Shown here: piece after piece, positions 22,301 through 33,523 of the stretch
Numbering within the stretch: position 1 is the stretch's first letter
How the letters are laid out: each line of letters begins with the position of its first letter
Origin: Mesostigma viride
Lineage: Eukaryota; Streptophyta; Mesostigmatophyceae; Mesostigmatales; Mesostigmataceae
DNA: 64,000 nt
Direction: 5' to 3'
NCBI GenBank assembly: GCA_009746045.1
Contig: RPFO01000246.1
Coordinates: 1 to 64,000 of the forward strand
Program-made: the position numbers and the translations under genes
The notes under the pieces: generated by a model
Told to the model about the DNA's origin: nothing
Seen by the model: only the letters and a program-made list of their open reading frames with translations
Database searches by the model: none

Positions 22301-23453
22301 CAAGCGTGGAGTAATACATGTCAAGGGCCAAGTGCATGTTTAGACTAGGAATATCAGCACAGGCAAGGGTGGCTGTCTCTCATGCCACCACTCGCACTAT
22401 CTGGTCGGGCAGGGCCGCGAACAGAAGGCCATGGTGTGAGCAGGGGATCGTTTTGTACAGATCATCCACAGCATGTATGGTGGAATGATGGCACGAATGA
22501 CAGCCGTAGCCATGGCCATTCACGTTGTCCAAGTGGCTGTAGCTCCTGCGTGGGATGTCAACCAAACGACCAAAGGCTAGGTGGGCAGCACAAACAGGTA
22601 CACTAATAACGGCTGGCTCACCTTGGCGTCTGGACAATTCTCCTGGACTGACTTGATGGCCTCCCTGGGGGAAGCGGGCACAGGGTGGCGCAGTTGAGCA
22701 TAAGCAGGCACAGGCAGGCACAGGCGGAAACCGGCATAACAGATATGATAAGCTCATCAATGACCAGTTTTGACACATGCAAAAAGTATTTATATTCTAT
22801 AACAAGATTATTTATTAGGCGACACAACACGTGGCCGAGGGTGCGGCAATCGTGCAATCGTACAAACCTGCGGGCTTATTTATAGAGCACAGAACGTCCT
22901 GCCAGGCCAGGGTGAAGATCGGTAAACTTTACCGGACTGTCAGCCCCGGCCATTGCGATCCGGCAATAGCCAGGACACAGACAGGAGAGATGCCACTGCG
23001 TCGCTGCTCAGGTTACTGTAGGCGATTCCATGAATGTGAAGGAAAGCTTCCTTAGATGGGGTAAAAGAAGAAGGTATGTTTCTAGTGGGAAACACCGTAT
23101 TTTTCTCGCTAAATGCTTCCTTTATTACCGGCAAGGGTGCATGTACAGTCTTCTGACTTCGCGACGCAAGTTCATGCAAACAAGCGAGGACGCTAACCTG
23201 CTTTTCAGTAACCACCCCGTCCTTACCATAACACTCGTTCACCACCTCCGCCCCCCTCTGCGTACGGGTGGAAGAACGCAACCGTCTTTGGGCGCCGGCG
23301 AGGCAGAGCATACTTGACCAGCTGTGGGATAAGAGCAATTGCCGCCACAGCGCATGCAAACACTATCACAAATCCCCGAGCAAACAGATCAAACAAATTT
23401 CCCGTCATATTGGCTACCAGCGCGTGAAAAGAATCGTAAAACGACGATTTCAC
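16312..23453 (-). CDS. ALG11: ALG11, GDP-Man:Man3GlcNAc2-PP-dolichol alpha-1,2-mannosyltransferase
   Basis: This is the ER-membrane enzyme that adds the fourth and fifth mannoses to the lipid-linked N-glycan precursor on the cytosolic face. Nine exons join in phase: 23227-23453, 22622-22664, 21758-21850, 21027-21146, 20040-20088, 18841-19145, 18562-18633, 17243-17543 and 16312-16601. The total is 1500 nt, or 499 residues, normal for the family. A hydrophobic N-terminal anchor (GFVIVFACAVAAIAL) is followed by FFHPYAEGGGGGERVLW, the YPRFTLIGQAVGS block, VVCYTHYP, SLAQFRPEK and the GT4 E-x7-E motif (HFGIGIVEYMAAG; Glu about 386 and 394). The end reads HASGGPLEDIV and GQVTGFLA. There is no frameshift. 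Introns hold a MITE (18152-18480), a 36-bp tandem repeat (19336-19517) and a dispersed repeat (21465-21680). The donor of exon 8 lies in a tandem triplication, see findings. ATG 23453 gives the expected anchor, so I take it as the start. Confidence 0.95.
17138..17262 (-). repeat. Tandem triplication of the ALG11 exon 8 splice-donor region
   Basis: Three copies of a 51-54 bp unit run from the end of exon 8 into the intron. They read EYMAAGVIPIG..., ESMAYVIPIV... and EYMAVRVIPKG... in one open frame, each of the first two ending in YLRG or HLRG. Copy 1 has donor ATAG|GTATGC (exon end 17243). Copy 2 has lost it (G|TTATGC). Copy 3 has AAAG|GTATCA (exon end 17138) in the same phase, 105 bp further on. 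Confidence 0.9.
18152..18480. mobile_element. MITE-like element with TA duplication, in an ALG11 intron
   Basis: A perfect terminal inverted repeat of 22 bp begins CAGTCATTACCGCGTTAAG at 18152 and is mirrored ending at 18480. Both ends are bordered by TA (18150-18151 and 18481-18482), as for Tc1/mariner-type insertions, whose termini often start CAGT. The 329-bp interior repeats 'aacttaacgcggtaacg' near both ends and has no open frame. It lies in the 17544-18561 intron. Superfamily is inferred from target site and termini only. Confidence 0.85.
19336..19517. repeat. 36-bp tandem repeat in an ALG11 intron
   Basis: About five copies of a 36-bp unit (GCCAAACAAAGCGGAGCCTA, then CCGATCGAATCTAGGG). 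Neighbouring copies differ at only one or two sites, such as GATC or GGTC and 'ggg' or 'gga'. It lies in the 19146-20039 intron. Because 36 is divisible by three, it opens long frames on the minus strand that I do not regard as coding. Confidence 0.92.
21450..21695. repeat. Dispersed retroposon-like repeat, copy 1, with flanking direct repeats
   Basis: This element of about 216 bp begins TTAATTAATAAGCAC(C/G)TGAC and carries 'gagaaggagggagggcgccctagcttctctcactgc...'. It is nearly identical to 61400-61626, with a diverged copy at about 42800-43000 and an internally expanded one at 53230-53750. Here it is bordered by a 15-bp direct repeat AGCTTAAGAGGTCAT (21450-21464 and 21681-21695), compatible with a target-site duplication. 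In the 61.4-kb copy AGCTTA belongs to the shared end, so the true duplication may be shorter. It lies in the ALG11 intron between exons 3 and 4. Confidence 0.8.
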
Positions 23454-23949
23454 GAGTAGGTCACTTCAGACTGCAAGTTCAATTTAGCACTTTAATGTGA
23501 ATTGTCTAAGTCAAGGCAGGCGTAATGCTATGGCAGAGTGACCTAATTTTTTCGTCAGGTTCGATTGGCATGGCGAATTGCTGAGATTTTATTCTGCTGC
23601 TGCCCCCGTGCCGTGCAGCGGAGCCAAATTGCGCGCCATCGGTTCCCGCGCATCTCCTCGGTTCGCCTGCGATTCCTCGTATGTGGCAACCGGCAGCATC
23701 ATTTTGCTATCTCGAGCGCCACGCAGATGGCAGCATCGTCATAGCCATTGTTTTATCCATCCAGATGACGAAAGCAGGAGCACACGGCGATGAGACTACA
23801 ATTTCCAGGTTGTTGCATAAGTACTAGGTATTAAATCCCGCAAAATTACGCAATCATCCCGGCCACTGGCCAGCCGGTCTGCCTTACGGTAGATACAGGT
23901 TCCACCTGCTGTTGCCATAGGAGGCTTTCGCTGTGGCTGAGGGGGGACA
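23454..23949. promoter_or_regulatory. Shared 5' region between divergent ALG11 and dihydroxyacetone kinase genes
   Basis: The two start codons (23453 minus, 23950 plus) point away from each other with 496 bp between. The stretch must hold both core promoters and 5' UTRs. I see no TATA box at a convincing distance. A GC-rich patch at about 23600-23670 is the likeliest core. Confidence 0.6.
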
Positions 23950-26900
23950 ATGTCATCGAAACGACCCAAGCGATTCTTTAATGATGCGCGCAACATTGTG
24001 GAGGTAAACCCGTCTCCTTGTTGGGCAAATGGGGTTCAATAGGTTAGAGCTTGTGTCAACACACTACGCGACCCCTGCAATCTTTACGCGCTCAGCAGTT
24101 AACAACTTTCAAGCAATTGCCCTGTCGCCCAATCGCATGCACTGATTGCCCGCCCGCATTCCTACACGCTGGCAGGAAAGCATCGACGGTCTTATTGCCG
24201 GATCCGGCGGGAGGCTCTCTCGTCTGGATGGTTTCAGTAACAACATTAGGGTGGTGGTCCGCTCTGACTACGAGTCCGCGGTGAAAAACGCGGGCAAAGT
24301 GGCAATCATATCCGGAGGAGGGTCTGGACATGAGCCCGCTCACGCTGGTACGGAAATACTTGCTGCACCACGTACCAGTCGACGCCCGCTCAATTACTGG
24401 AGGCATTAGGTCGCATAGCGCCCTTGAAAAACCAAGGCGAATCAGAAGTTACGTCTGTACACGGAACTACATGTACGCAGGGAAGGGATTGAACGTGTCG
24501 CTTGGGGGGGTATCACCTTCATGGGTAATTGCGTACTAGCGGACCGCGTCTGCCAGTAGTATCACGCTACCATGCTTTATGGCACACACACTAGTACGGG
24601 CTATATACGGTACGGCGGTGTGTCTTCTAGAAGACAAGCCCTACTGACACTTTTCCTATCCTACTAATCATGAGCATAAAAGTATGACTGTCTCTAGGTA
24701 GAGATGAGACAGACACCCATCCCATACCATACCGTTCCCAGTTACTTGAAGTTTTATGGTCACATGATGCAGTCTACGTCTCAAGCAATTAATGGTTGTC
24801 TCATTCATGGGCCAGGTACGTCCTTAGTCCGTTACTTATTGTTATAGCTTGAGCCGCGTGTACACTGCACGGCATGCTGTTTGACAATATTGACCTGAGG
24901 GCATCCACTCTCTATACGGCCTAGGTGCAGCGCTAAGGAGATGTCTGCTAGTTACTGTCCGTGCCACGGTGTGTGCACCACCTGCAGGCTTTGTGGGCGA
25001 GGGCCTGCTGACCGCTGCCGTCTGCGGTGACGTGTTTGCGTCCCCATCCGTGGACGCGGTCCTGCAGGCCATCCGCGCGGTCACTGGGGAGGCCGGCTGC
25101 CTGATGTAAGCGATGGTGGTGAGGGTGGTGATGGTGGTGAAGGGGGTCATGGGCGATATTTTTTTTGTGGTGGGAGCCTTTCATGGTGGTTGTGGTGGGG
25201 GTTGCGGGGCATGTCCCCTTTTCGCTGCTCTGTCATCTGCCATTTGCAAGCCCTGATGGTGGCTGGATCGTCTGCATTTTACAGCGTAGGGAAGGTAATG
25301 CTTGCCAGGCGGCAGGCGCTGGTAAAATCCAAGGGGCGTGTGTGACACCTGTTATTGCGTACGATCACTGTATTTTGTTGCTGTATTGGTTAGAGTGGTC
25401 AAGGAGCACAGTCAAGACGGGGGACATCTGCAGTGGCATGTGTCATAGCTGTGCTGGCCCTCCTCAACTGTGCAAGATGACACGGCCACATCCGGAAGTT
25501 TGCTTGAGATTCGGGGAGAAAAGGGGACTCATCAGTATCGTTGGCGGCAAGCTTGCAATTGCGAAAGAAGGATTCAGCATGCACGTCTTGTCCAATTGAA
25601 GGTTCTTCTGCCGTTGCGCGGAGAATGCTTCTCCATGCCTACTTGCCGATTGCTTTTGAAGATACTGTGCGTGGGCGTACTCGGTGCCCATCGCGCGTGG
25701 GCGTGCTCGGTAGATACTGTGCGTGGGCGTGCTCGGTAGATGTCGTGCGTGGGCGTGCTCGGTAGATATCGTGCGTGGGCGTGCTCGGTAGATACTGTGC
25801 GTGGGCGTGCTCGGTAGATGTCGTGCGTGGGCGTGCTCGGTCACTACTCTGGTTTGTCCTAGCGGCGGTGGCATGTGAGATGCAACCGCAGAATGTCAGT
25901 CAGGGTGAGATGGCACTTTGTTTACCAGGGATCAGCAGATTTACGCCGTGCCAGAGCGTGCTCATCACCTTCTTCCATTTGCATGCCTCCACCATTGCAC
26001 ATGTGACTGCCACACTTGCAGGATCGTGAAGAATTATACTGGCGACCGCCTGAACTTTGGGTTGGCTGCGGAGAAGGCCCGGCTGCACTACCAGCTGAAA
26101 GTGTCCATGGTGGTGGTAAGCCGCGCACGCGCGGGCGCTGCATGTTAGGCATGGCATATAGAGCGCAGTTGTGGCCGATGCGTACGGGTGCCGTCATGAG
26201 ATGGGGGGCGATGGGTTCAACGTTCCAGTGAGAGTGCACTGCGGGTGGATGTAACAGGTGTGCTCGTTTGCTTTTAGATCTTGACATGTGGCACTGCCTG
26301 TCCTGGTTTCCGCATAGGCCCCGGTCTTTTCTTGGGAGGCGACGCTTGTGCTTTGTCAGGGCTGCAGCGCGATTCGTGGACGCGGACGTGCTGGCAGGGT
26401 CGGCTGCCACAGATATTGACAGCGGATGACTCTATCCATTGGTGGAAGCCAGCATAGTCAGCCTAGCTGCTATACGATGAGGGTATTTTTAAGTAGTAAA
26501 TAAATGACCAATTAGAATGAAGAGAAAGAACGACAAAGAAAAACTCAGAAGGTAAAATGGTGCAGTCCCCCCTGCCTGCCGCCTGCCCGATAGGGACAAT
26601 GTACATTCATGGGTGGCCACGTAATGGTAGCCTGCTATCCCACCGTTGCCATAGGACCCCAAGTCATGCGCACCATGTCGCATGCCATGCCCCGCACACG
26701 GACCTGTCTGACCACAGGTGGGCGATGACGTGGCGCTTCCAGATGCGTTCAACCCGCGCGGCATCGCCGGCGTGGTGCTGGTGCACAAGGTGGCGGGCCA
26801 CGCGGCCATGAGCGGGCTGCCCCTGTCCGATGTCACCGAGGCGGCCAACCTGGCCGCGTCCAGCATCTACTCCCTGGGCGTGTCCCTGTCCACCTGCCAG

Positions 26901-29900
26901 CTGCCGGGCGCCGCCAAGAGCGACCCCCGCCTGGACGGTGACGTCTACGAGCTGGGGCTGGGCATCCACGGGGAACCGGGCGTGCAGACGCTGGCATTAG
27001 AGAGCGCGGACGCGATCGTCACCCGCATGGTGACGGTGCTGCTGGGCGCGGTGCGGTCGCACCACGACGCGACAGCTGGCACGGCCGCGCGGCTGCTCCT
27101 GTTCGCCAACAACCTGGGGGCGGTCCCTGAGATGGAGATGACGCTGCTGCTGGGGCAGGCGCTGCGTGAGGTGGCCAAGCAGGGGGGGCAGGGTGTGGCG
27201 GTCTCAATGGCCATGTCAGGCACGCTGCTCACATCACTGGACATGAACGGCTTCTCCCTCACGCTCATGGCGCTCACGGTACGTTCTAAATATAGCTTGT
27301 TATGGTCATGGCGTGCACAGTGCGTGCTGGTCCTCACAAGCAACGCCGGCAGGTGGCAGGCTGGGGCATGCTCAGCCACTCGGTCTGATAAAATGTATTC
27401 CAGCGCCAGCGTTTCCAGTGTTGCTGTTGCTGAAACGACACATCATCTCTAGCGGGTGTGTATGGATCAGTTTCTTCGCCACGCTTTGTGCTCGCCTCTT
27501 GGGGACCGTGACCGCATGCGACCGCATGTATAGTGAATATGTTTTATTAATACAGCGTTGATACCTCTGGTGGCTGGCCATGCCCACAAGTGACCTCTCT
27601 GAGCGGAGGATATGTCACTGGTAGGTTTCGTAGTATCGCACAGCCGTGGAGGGGTCATCGCCTCATGCGGCCATCTCTAAAATACATCAAATTCTACGAG
27701 ATATTGTACTGTAGTATATCGTATTATAGTACCGTAGTGGTCAAGATCACTTTGCGACGAACTACTTTGCGACCCAAAAACAAGGTGAAATGTATAGTTT
27801 GCGTCTTAAAATGAAGGCAAAGTTTTAGGTTTGCGAGCCCATCGACTTGTTGATGGTCAGTGGCCCGGTGCGGGCATGGAAGGTGAGCCCATGTACTTAA
27901 AATGACCTGTCTACTTGGGGCCGTGCGGCACGGCGCAGGCGCGACGCAGTAACCTTTGAACTTTGCGACCCAAAATGAAGCCCATGAAAAGCAGTTTGCG
28001 AGGTCGATTCGCAAATTAGCTCGTCGCAAAGTGATCTTGACCACTACGATGTATTGTATCATAGTTTATCAACTACACATCAGATTGAAGCAGCATGGCC
28101 GAACATTTAATTGATTTGTTGTTGACTCCCTGCGTGCTTGGTGTCCGATCTCACGACCCCTCTTGTGTTCCCTCATCCCCCCCCCCCCCTTCTTCTGCAG
28201 CAGGACGCGCTACAAGCTGCGCTATTGGCCCCATGCGATCCGTCCTCGGCATGGGTAGTGCCGCGTCCGCATGACCCCGCCCACCCGAACCGTCTGATCC
28301 CCCTGCCCCCCAGCACGGACAAGCAGGCGGACGGTGCAGTGCCATCGCGGCTGGAACCGGATATCGCGGCCGCGCTGCAGGCGGCGATGGAGGCCATCGT
28401 TGGGGCCGAGGAGCAGCTGTCCGCGTGGGATGGGGCTGTGGGGGACGGGGACTGCGGTGCCACGTTCAGGTGAGGCGGATGCGTGGTCAGCTGGTGTGGG
28501 TGGATGGAGAGGTGGCCTGGGACCAGGCTGAGTATGACTGAAGAATAGATCTTGTATTCCATGGATTATTATTAGTATTCCATGCAAGTCTGTTTTGGTG
28601 CTGTGTGTGTTGGGTTGCCGTTGTGCTGGAGTTTGGGCTGGTGATCAACGTCAAAGCTATACGTTTAATTGTTGCGCCTTCTCATATCAGTGAGCTTGCG
28701 TTTGTCAACAGGCATGCGGCACTCGCGACTCCCCAGCAGCCGAAAGGCTGAGCATGCAGTGTTGTAATGCATGCACGCTTTCTGGATGGGCAGGGGCATT
28801 GCCAGTTCCAAGAAGGTGATGCCGTTTCGCCTTTCATGGTTTCCAGGATTTCAAAACGGTCGCCTGCTTCCGCTTGCTCCTCACATGCTGCGGCCTGTCA
28901 CGTGGTTTGCCAGGCAATTTGTTTGTGGGGTGATTGGCAGGCCACGGTAGATCGCAGGGCTGAGGAATAGGCAAGCCAAGGTGTATGTCATCCGTGGATA
29001 ATGTTTCTATTTACATCAGCAGCCTAATGGCGAATATTTCCTCCAACAAAGGGCACTGTATGCACTTGACATACAGTCTGCGCTTCATTCAAATGGTGGC
29101 CACTTTCTTGTGGCCATCTCACGGGAGACGTTGCCATTTCTCGCCCGGCGTAGTGCTCGTCATTCCTAGTTTTGAGATGCCAGGCAGGTGTTCGCCTGCC
29201 TGGGTGCCACCATCCCCTTCTCGCCGCTCTTACACTGCCCCTTGTCTCTGCCCTTGTTCCCCCACCCGCAGGAAAGGCGCCGAACGCGTCCTCCAGCACC
29301 TTTCCTCCTACCCCTCGGCACGTGCTGGCAACTCCCCCTCCTCCCTCCTGGCCACTCTGGCGTCGGACATCGGCAGCTCCATGGGCGGCTCGTCGGGCGT
29401 AATAATCAGCATCTTCCTGAGCGCCGCAGCCGCCGCAGCCGACGAGTGCGTGGCCGCCAGCAGGAGCGCTGGCCCGACCGAGGTGTGGATGCAGGCATTC
29501 CGCGCAGGGGTGGACAAGGTGCAGGCGTACGGCGGCGCGCGCGTGGGCAGCCGCACACTGGTGGACGCGCTGGTCCCCGCCATGCAGGCGGGCAGCCTCG
29601 CAGAGATGGCGGAGCTCGCGAGGCAGGGCGCCGAGAGCACGCGGACGATGGAGAAGTGAGTACAGCGCGTGTGCTAGTAGACAGTAGACCATAGTGACCA
29701 TGGGCAAGTGAATACAGCGCGTGTGCCAGTTTTTAGTAGTAGCACATAGTGAACATCATAGTTACATGGGTCAGGACCTAGCGCATGGCCGATGCAAGGG
29801 AGAGGGGTGTGCATTTGGGGAAGTACAGTACGCGGGAAGGTTCGGCAAGTGGGTAGGGCATGCGGCGAACACAGTTTTGTGCAGGGCAACCTTTGGCAGC

Positions 29901-30307
29901 TTTGGGCTGAGTGCTGATTAGCAGTTGGCATGATGATGGCATTTTTTTTTTTTTTTTGGCCATGTACACGTGCACCTCATACATGCATGGCCATCACTGG
30001 CGTGTTTGCTATGGCTAGACTGTGGTCTCTACATACCCGAGCTCAGTTCGCATTGTCTTGGTTAAGCTAGCCATAACTAATAAGATTTATTTGTGGAATG
30101 AATCACATATCTACTATCTCTAGAGCTGTGGAACTTCCATGTGGTCATATCTGTCTGCACTTGCTCGGTTTGTTTCCTACGTACAGAGCCAAGGCTGGGC
30201 GGTCCGCATATCTGCTGGGTACCAACCTGGAGGGGACACCTGACCCTGGAGCAATGGCCATCGCACTGGTTCTGGATACATTAGCAGCTAAACTGCCAGG
30301 ATGCTAA
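23950..30307 (+). CDS. DAK: Dihydroxyacetone kinase (DhaK-DhaL fusion, ATP-dependent)
   Basis: The enzyme phosphorylates dihydroxyacetone to DHAP with ATP, linking glycerol or triose use to glycolysis. Eight exons join in phase: 23950-24003, 24176-24347, 24988-25105, 26022-26115, 26718-27278, 28201-28469, 29272-29655 and 30187-30307. The total is 1773 nt, or 590 residues, the usual length of eukaryotic and Citrobacter-type single-chain kinases. The DhaK part has ISGGGSGHEPAHAGFVG (about residues 62-78), IVKNYTGDRLNFG and GLGIHGEPG, whose His (about 230) forms the covalent hemiaminal with substrate. The DhaL part has WDGAVGDGDCG (about 409-419), with the Asp residues that bind Mg-ATP, then DIGSSMGGSSG and DKVQAYGGARVGSRT. 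A Pro-rich linker (about 345-380) joins the lobes. There is no obvious targeting peptide and no frameshift. Introns carry a 26-bp minisatellite (25660-25845) and a MITE (27737-28044). Such enzymes in animals also have FMN cyclase activity; I cannot judge that here. Confidence 0.95.
25660..25845. repeat. 26-bp minisatellite in a DAK intron
   Basis: About seven copies of a 26-bp unit (TAGATACTGTGCGTGGGCGT plus GCTCGG). Copies alternate between 'gatactgtg', 'gatgtcgtg' and 'gatatcgtg'. The array lies in the 25106-26021 intron. Confidence 0.92.
27737..28044. mobile_element. Second MITE-like element with TA duplication, in a DAK intron
   Basis: Terminal inverted repeats are perfect for 24 bp, beginning GTGGTCAAGATCACTTTGCG, and imperfect for about ten more. 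Both ends abut TA (27735-27736 and 28045-28046). The 308-bp interior repeats 'tttgcgac(c/g)' and shows no long frame. It shares layout, but not sequence, with the element in the ALG11 intron, so it is a different family with the same target preference. It lies in the 27279-28200 intron. Confidence 0.87.
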
Positions 30308-30400
30308 GACATGCTAACAGCACATCACGAATGCTTGTTGAAGCCTTCAACATGACCAGCAGAAAAATCTAGGAGAATATATAGAGGCTGGTGCACTTAG

Positions 30401-33400
30401 AATGCATATATATTAAAAATATAATTACTTACAGCAGAGTGAAATCACTCAAACCAAAGCAAACGCCCAGCTATAAACCTATATACAGAGCCATGTCAAA
30501 GCTCTATACTACGATAAGACCAATGGAAACGCCTAACGGGAGGAACCTAATAGCCCTGCTGCACCGCAAAATCAGCCCGCGTACGGCGGAGCATGATGTC
30601 AGCCATGGCCCGAGTCAGCGCCACCGACAAGCGCTGACGCCAATATGACGTCCAGGTCCGCGCCGACCATGGGGCCCGCTGGCCCTCCAGGTCCAGCCGG
30701 TCCTCCCGGAGCCGGCAACACTCCTTGAAGAAGGCGGAGGTCAGGGGCCCCATGGCCCCAAACTCCTCCAGGACAAAGGGCACCACACGATGGTGCCCGA
30801 CGTCGCCGTAGGCCAGGAGCTTGGCCCGCTCCGCCCGGTCCGCCGTGTAACCTGCCGTGAGGGAGGCCCCAGCCACGTGGCTAAGAGCCAAGGGCCGCGC
30901 CACCGAAACGTCAATAAGCAGATGCCGGCCACCCCCCTCAAAGTCCAGCACCACGATGTCAGGCCGGTGGTTGGGGGAATAGAAGGCAGCGCCATCCGCA
31001 TCCTCGGACCGGATGTTCGCGTGGGGGAAAACCGACCGAATCATGGCGAGCACCACCGTCAGGAGGACAGTGTGCAAATACAAATACCAATTCTGATTCT
31101 GTTGGCCCCCCATGCAGGCAAGGTAGTGAGTCCCCGTGGGATCCAGCGGCTGCCCACAGCTACCACAAGGCCGCCCGGCCGGAACAAGAGGCTGCGGGGC
31201 AAATAGCTGGTGCCGGAGCGCCACCGAGTAGTGGCTGGGAGCCAAGGCGAATGGGGGGGCCATGGGAAGAGCACGAAGGTACGCCGAGCCCACACTCCGC
31301 AAGGAAAGCGAGAACAGCCACGCACGTCCCTGGGCGTTGAGGTCCGCGAAAAGAGCAATCCAATCAGCCGTGTGCAGAATACCCGCGTAGGTTTTCTGGT
31401 GTTTATCGATGACGCGAGCAGGGAATGCGGCGGGAGATTGAACGGAGGCGACCGAGGGAGTGCCGCGAGGGAGGTGGCGCTGTACCGCCTGAGCGGCACG
31501 GACGGGAGAACAGGCCTGCTGGATCTCAGCATAGGCCTCCTGGATGGCGGTGACGAAGGGCAAAGGGCTGCTGGGGTCCAGGAGGTCAGGCGCTGCTGTT
31601 GCCAAAAGGGGCAGGAGCCGGCAGCTTTCCGCCCACGACTGAGCGACGGAGCCCAAAAATGCTGCTGGGGCCAGCCGGGCGGCACGAGTCAGACCGCAGC
31701 CACCCATCCGTGCAGGCAGGGAGGCAATGCGAATAGCATGTGGCGGGAGGTCGGGGCCCGGGACCAGCTGCGCCAAGGCCGACTGGATGCGTTCGTCGTG
31801 GCCCTCGGCGGCCAGCCGGACCTGAGCCGGAAGAGCGCCCCGGAGCCAGTGAACGACGCGAGGGTGAGCGCAAAACCACAGAAGCAGACCCTTGGTCTGC
31901 GAATCATGAAGGCGCGCAATCAAGGGCAGTACCTCAGTGCGTGCCTCGAGGGCGGCCCGCAGAGCATCGATGACAAACGCGGGGTCGCCAACCGGAACGC
32001 CGAGGACATCCAACCCATGGAGGCGCTCGTCCCGGCCCAAGAGCTGGGGCGGAAAGCCGGAGCAATCACCTTGGGGCGAGTACACCGCGCACTTGGCCAG
32101 GGTCAACTGGAGGTTGATGTCGGCCACCGCGGTCTGCAGTGCCAGCAGAGCCGCGGTGGTGTCCGGCACAGGGCCCAGAAGGTAGATATCATCCAAGTAG
32201 GCCTGAATAGCGACCGCCGGGTGGGCAGCATGGACCGCTTGGAGGCAACCCTGGAGGGGGGCGGCAAAGTACAGGGGTCCCAGGGGGTCCCCTTGCTGGG
32301 TGCCCGACCGCGACAGCAGGCCGCCGCGAGTGCCGTCCTCCATGATGTGAACCAGTTGGCCGGGCTGGCCGTAGCACACGGCTGTCCAAGCGTACAAGTC
32401 CTCGAAGGACTCCATGACGGCCGCAAACATGCTGGCGCGGGACAGACTGTTGAACGCGTTGTGGCAGTCGACCTTGACGACAGCGTGGGTGGGGTGGGCC
32501 TCGAGGTAGGCCTGCACCGAATGGATGAGGATATCCGCCCCGCCTGGAGTCGTCACCCCCAGCTGGGCCGCCACCGAGGTCTCACCCGCTGCGAGGGGCG
32601 GGCAGAAAAAGGCACGGAGCTCGGGCGCCTTTTGGCGGCAGATCACTTTGCCCACGAGCTTGCGGAGCACCTCACCGCAGGCGATCGGGCGCACCTTGCC
32701 CTCGGGGGGGGCAAGACACCCTTGAGCAGAGCGAGGAGGCGAGCGCCCGCTAACCACTCGCGCGCAGCGGGAGGAACGCGACCAGCCGCCAGGTCAATGA
32801 GGGTGTCAAAGAGAATGTCCTCGCCCCCATGCCCCACCAGGACCTCCAAGTGCTCGTAGCGCCAGCCCGACGGCCCGGTAGAGGAAGCCCGCGGGACCGC
32901 ACGCATCACCTCCAGGAAGCAGTCGCGGTCCAGCCGGAGGGGGGCCGGCAGGGGGTCCGGCACGGGCAGCTGGAATCCGGGCTCCGCAGGGTGAAGAGCC
33001 TCCAAGGCCGCCAGGGTAGCCGCATTGGCGGGGGCCAGCTTGGCCATTTCCAAGCGGGTCATGGCCCGGCTGAGCTGCCCCTCGCGGACGAGGCGGATGA
33101 CGTCGGCGGCCACCCGCTCGAAGTTGACCTCCCCCGACAGCCGGGCCGTGCGCGGGGGCGGCACGCCAAACAGCCCCTCCCAGTCCCCCTGCAGAAAGCG
33201 TCGGCAACGGGCAATAACCGCACCCTGGAGGCCGCGCACACCACGCCCGAGAGGGGTGAGGAGCAGGCGGGGGGTCACCATGTGCAGTTTAAAGCCCAGC
33301 GGGTCGTCCGGAGCGGCGTGCATGCGCCGGAGAGAAACGATTGCACATTGCGCGAAAAGGCTACGCGCGCGGTGGGGGAGGTCGGTCAGGGTAGACGTCG

Positions 33401-33523
33401 GGTTGATGGCGCATGCATCCCAGGGAACCGTGTCAAGCCAACGCCAACTGGCCGAGTAGTCGGGCGGCGGGGGCTGGGAGCCGGTGGGAGCCGAGGCGGG
33501 GGGGCTTATAAATGCATATATAT
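30401..33523 (-). mobile_element. 5'-truncated LINE with 13-bp target-site duplication
   Basis: AATGCATATATAT occurs at 30401-30413 and again at 33511-33523, immediately outside the reverse-transcriptase gene. The 3.1 kb between is therefore one insertion on the minus strand, landing about 95 bp after the DAK stop codon. The protein frame is already open at the element's 5' border with no start codon, as expected when target-primed reverse transcription stops early. The 3' end is not poly(A) but an AT-rich tail of about 130 bp after the stop codon. Confidence 0.8.
30547..33510 (-). pseudogene. LINE reverse transcriptase with C-terminal restriction-like endonuclease
   Basis: Two overlapping frames (33510 to about 32715, then 32730 to 30547) form one protein of about 985 residues, split by a one-base shift at an eight-C run (32703-32710 on the plus strand shows the G run). 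In order: GPSGWRYEHLEVL, a conserved pre-RT block; then the RT palm with VVKVDCHNAFNSL (motif A Asp), SGTQQGDPLGP (motif B) and AYLDDIYLLG (motif C, Y-L-D-D). After the thumb comes a CGSCGQPLDPTGTHYLAC zinc-binding motif and HRPDIVVLDF...LLIDVSV, the PD-(D/E)xK nuclease pattern. This order is that of R2/CRE/NeSL-type LINEs, which carry a restriction-like endonuclease instead of an APE. No N-terminal DNA-binding zinc fingers remain, so it is truncated. Apart from the single shift the coding sequence is clean, so the insertion is fairly young. Confidence 0.85.

Noticed and set aside
31210-32859. 549-codon plus-strand frame
   Set aside because: It is antisense to the LINE reverse transcriptase. 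GC-rich codons of the real gene leave the opposite strand free of stops.
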